Shown here: positions 63,636 to 64,000 of the stretch, piece by piece | How positions within the stretch are numbered: position 1 is the stretch's first letter | How the letters are laid out: each line of letters opens with the position of its first letter | Assembly: GCF_006335145.1 (NCBI RefSeq) | Contig: NZ_VDMN01000002.1 | Coordinates: 248,001 to 312,000 of the forward strand | Direction of reading: 5' to 3' | DNA: 64,000 nucleotides | Origin: Aliirhizobium smilacinae | GTDB taxonomy: Bacteria > Pseudomonadota > Alphaproteobacteria > Rhizobiales > Rhizobiaceae | Notes under the pieces: model-generated | Told to the model about the DNA's origin: nothing | What the model saw: the letters and a program-made list of their open reading frames with translations, nothing else | Database searches by the model: none | Program-made: the position numbers and the translations under genes

Positions 63636-64000
63636 ATGCCGTTCCGCATCCTGGTCGTCGATGACGAGTCGAACATCCGCGACGTGATCTGCTTTGCGCT
63701 CGAACGGGCCGGCATGGCAACCACAACGGCGGCTAACGGCACGCAAGCCATGATGGCGTTTCGTTCCGGCAAGGCCGATCTGATTGTGCTTGATATCGGC
63801 ATGCCGGATATGGATGGTCTCGATGTATGTCGTCAAATCCGCAAAACGTCGTCGATCCCGATCCTCTTTCTCTCCGCACGCGATGAAGAAATAGACCGGG
63901 TCCTGGGGTTGGAAATCGGCGGCGACGATTATGTCACCAAACCCTTCAGCCCGCGTGAACTCGTTGCACGGGTCAAAACCATTCTAAAACGCAGTGGCGC
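63636..64000 (+). CDS. OmpR-type response regulator, 3' end cut by window
   Basis: The receiver domain of a response regulator begins at the ATG at 63636 (TGGAG seven bases upstream) and is open to the window edge, 121 codons. Acidic pocket DDE (residues 9-11), phosphorylation site in IVLDIGMPDMDG (Asp about 52), Thr/Ser in LFLSARDEE and Lys in YVTKPFSPREL are all present. The PRELVARVKTILKR end of the receiver is of OmpR/PhoB type, so a winged-helix DNA-binding domain should follow. Probably operonic with the DUF4173-type gene. Confidence 0.92.
   Translation, partial: MPFRILVVDDESNIRDVICFALERAGMATTTAANGTQAMMAFRSGKADLIVLDIGMPDMDGLDVCRQIRKTSSIPILFLSARDEEIDRVLGLEIGGDDYVTKPFSPRELVARVKTILKRSG

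Noticed and set aside
1..64000. CRISPR arrays, tRNA or rRNA genes, prophage or intact insertion sequences
   Set aside because: No regularly spaced repeats, no cloverleaf or rRNA sequence and no transposase or phage proteins were seen, though a faint tRNA could be missed by eye.

Overview
The window looks like an accessory, catabolism-rich replicon segment of an alphaproteobacterium of the Rhizobium/Agrobacterium group. This rests on a family-15 exo-alginate lyase of 776 residues whose catalytic residues fall at the same numbers as in Agrobacterium Atu3025, on FadR-, LacI- and UgpC-type gene sets typical of rhizobia, on a RirA-like iron operator, and on degraded nif genes beside an intact fdxN. 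No rRNA, tRNA, CRISPR array or intact insertion sequence was recognised.

Layout. 1-3.9 kb: the 3' part of a PoxB-type pyruvate dehydrogenase, a possible 46-residue membrane peptide whose ribosome binding site lies in a hairpin, an ECF sigma/anti-sigma pair, and a LysE-type exporter. 4.1-17.8 kb: an alginate-type locus with an RraA-like aldolase divergent from a GntR regulator that heads a long tight operon: ABC importer, PL15 alginate lyase, SDR (DEH-reductase-like), SGNH hydrolase, 2-hydroxyacid dehydrogenase, TIM-barrel isomerase and glucarate-dehydratase-like enolase. 18-21.9 kb: a four-gene ferric-siderophore importer on the minus strand with a TGA-N9-TCA iron box. 22.3-29.8 kb: D-galactarate/D-glucarate catabolism (garL, glycerate kinase, garR, LacI regulator, garD, gudP/garP-type permease) with the same operator sequence at two promoters. 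30.4-38.9 kb: a tight minus-strand operon joining an amino-acid-type ABC importer, a DIT1/PvcA (isonitrile synthase family) protein, a ROK kinase lacking its zinc ligands, a GntR regulator and a NagB-like isomerase, divergent from a methyltransferase and an aldose epimerase. I do not know a described system with this composition; it is the best candidate for something new.

39.1-41.2 kb is a gene graveyard: nifB with at least four frameshifts and no 5' end, intact fdxN, a nifZ-like start, an unrecognised 3' remnant, and a decayed FecCD permease. 41.2-44.3 kb: Gfo/Idh oxidoreductase and GntR/UTRA regulator divergent from an SsuD-like flavin monooxygenase. 44.3-54.8 kb: an operon for unsaturated uronyl oligosaccharides (GH105, KduI, an unclassified 831-residue protein, ABC importer) under a divergent LacI regulator. 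54.8-61.7 kb: a second sugar ABC operon (LacI, FAD-dependent oxidoreductase, binding protein, two permeases, ATPase) with two tandem near-perfect LacI operators. 61.9-64 kb: a small protein, a DUF4173-type membrane protein and the start of an OmpR-type response regulator.

Together the genes describe a scavenger of plant and algal polyuronides and sugar acids: importers bring in oligomers, lyases and hydrolases cut them, reductases and isomerases turn the unsaturated uronates into 2-keto-3-deoxy acids, and the gar genes take hexarates to pyruvate and glycerate. Start codons were chosen from ribosome binding sites where these were visible; functions are from motif reading, not database search.
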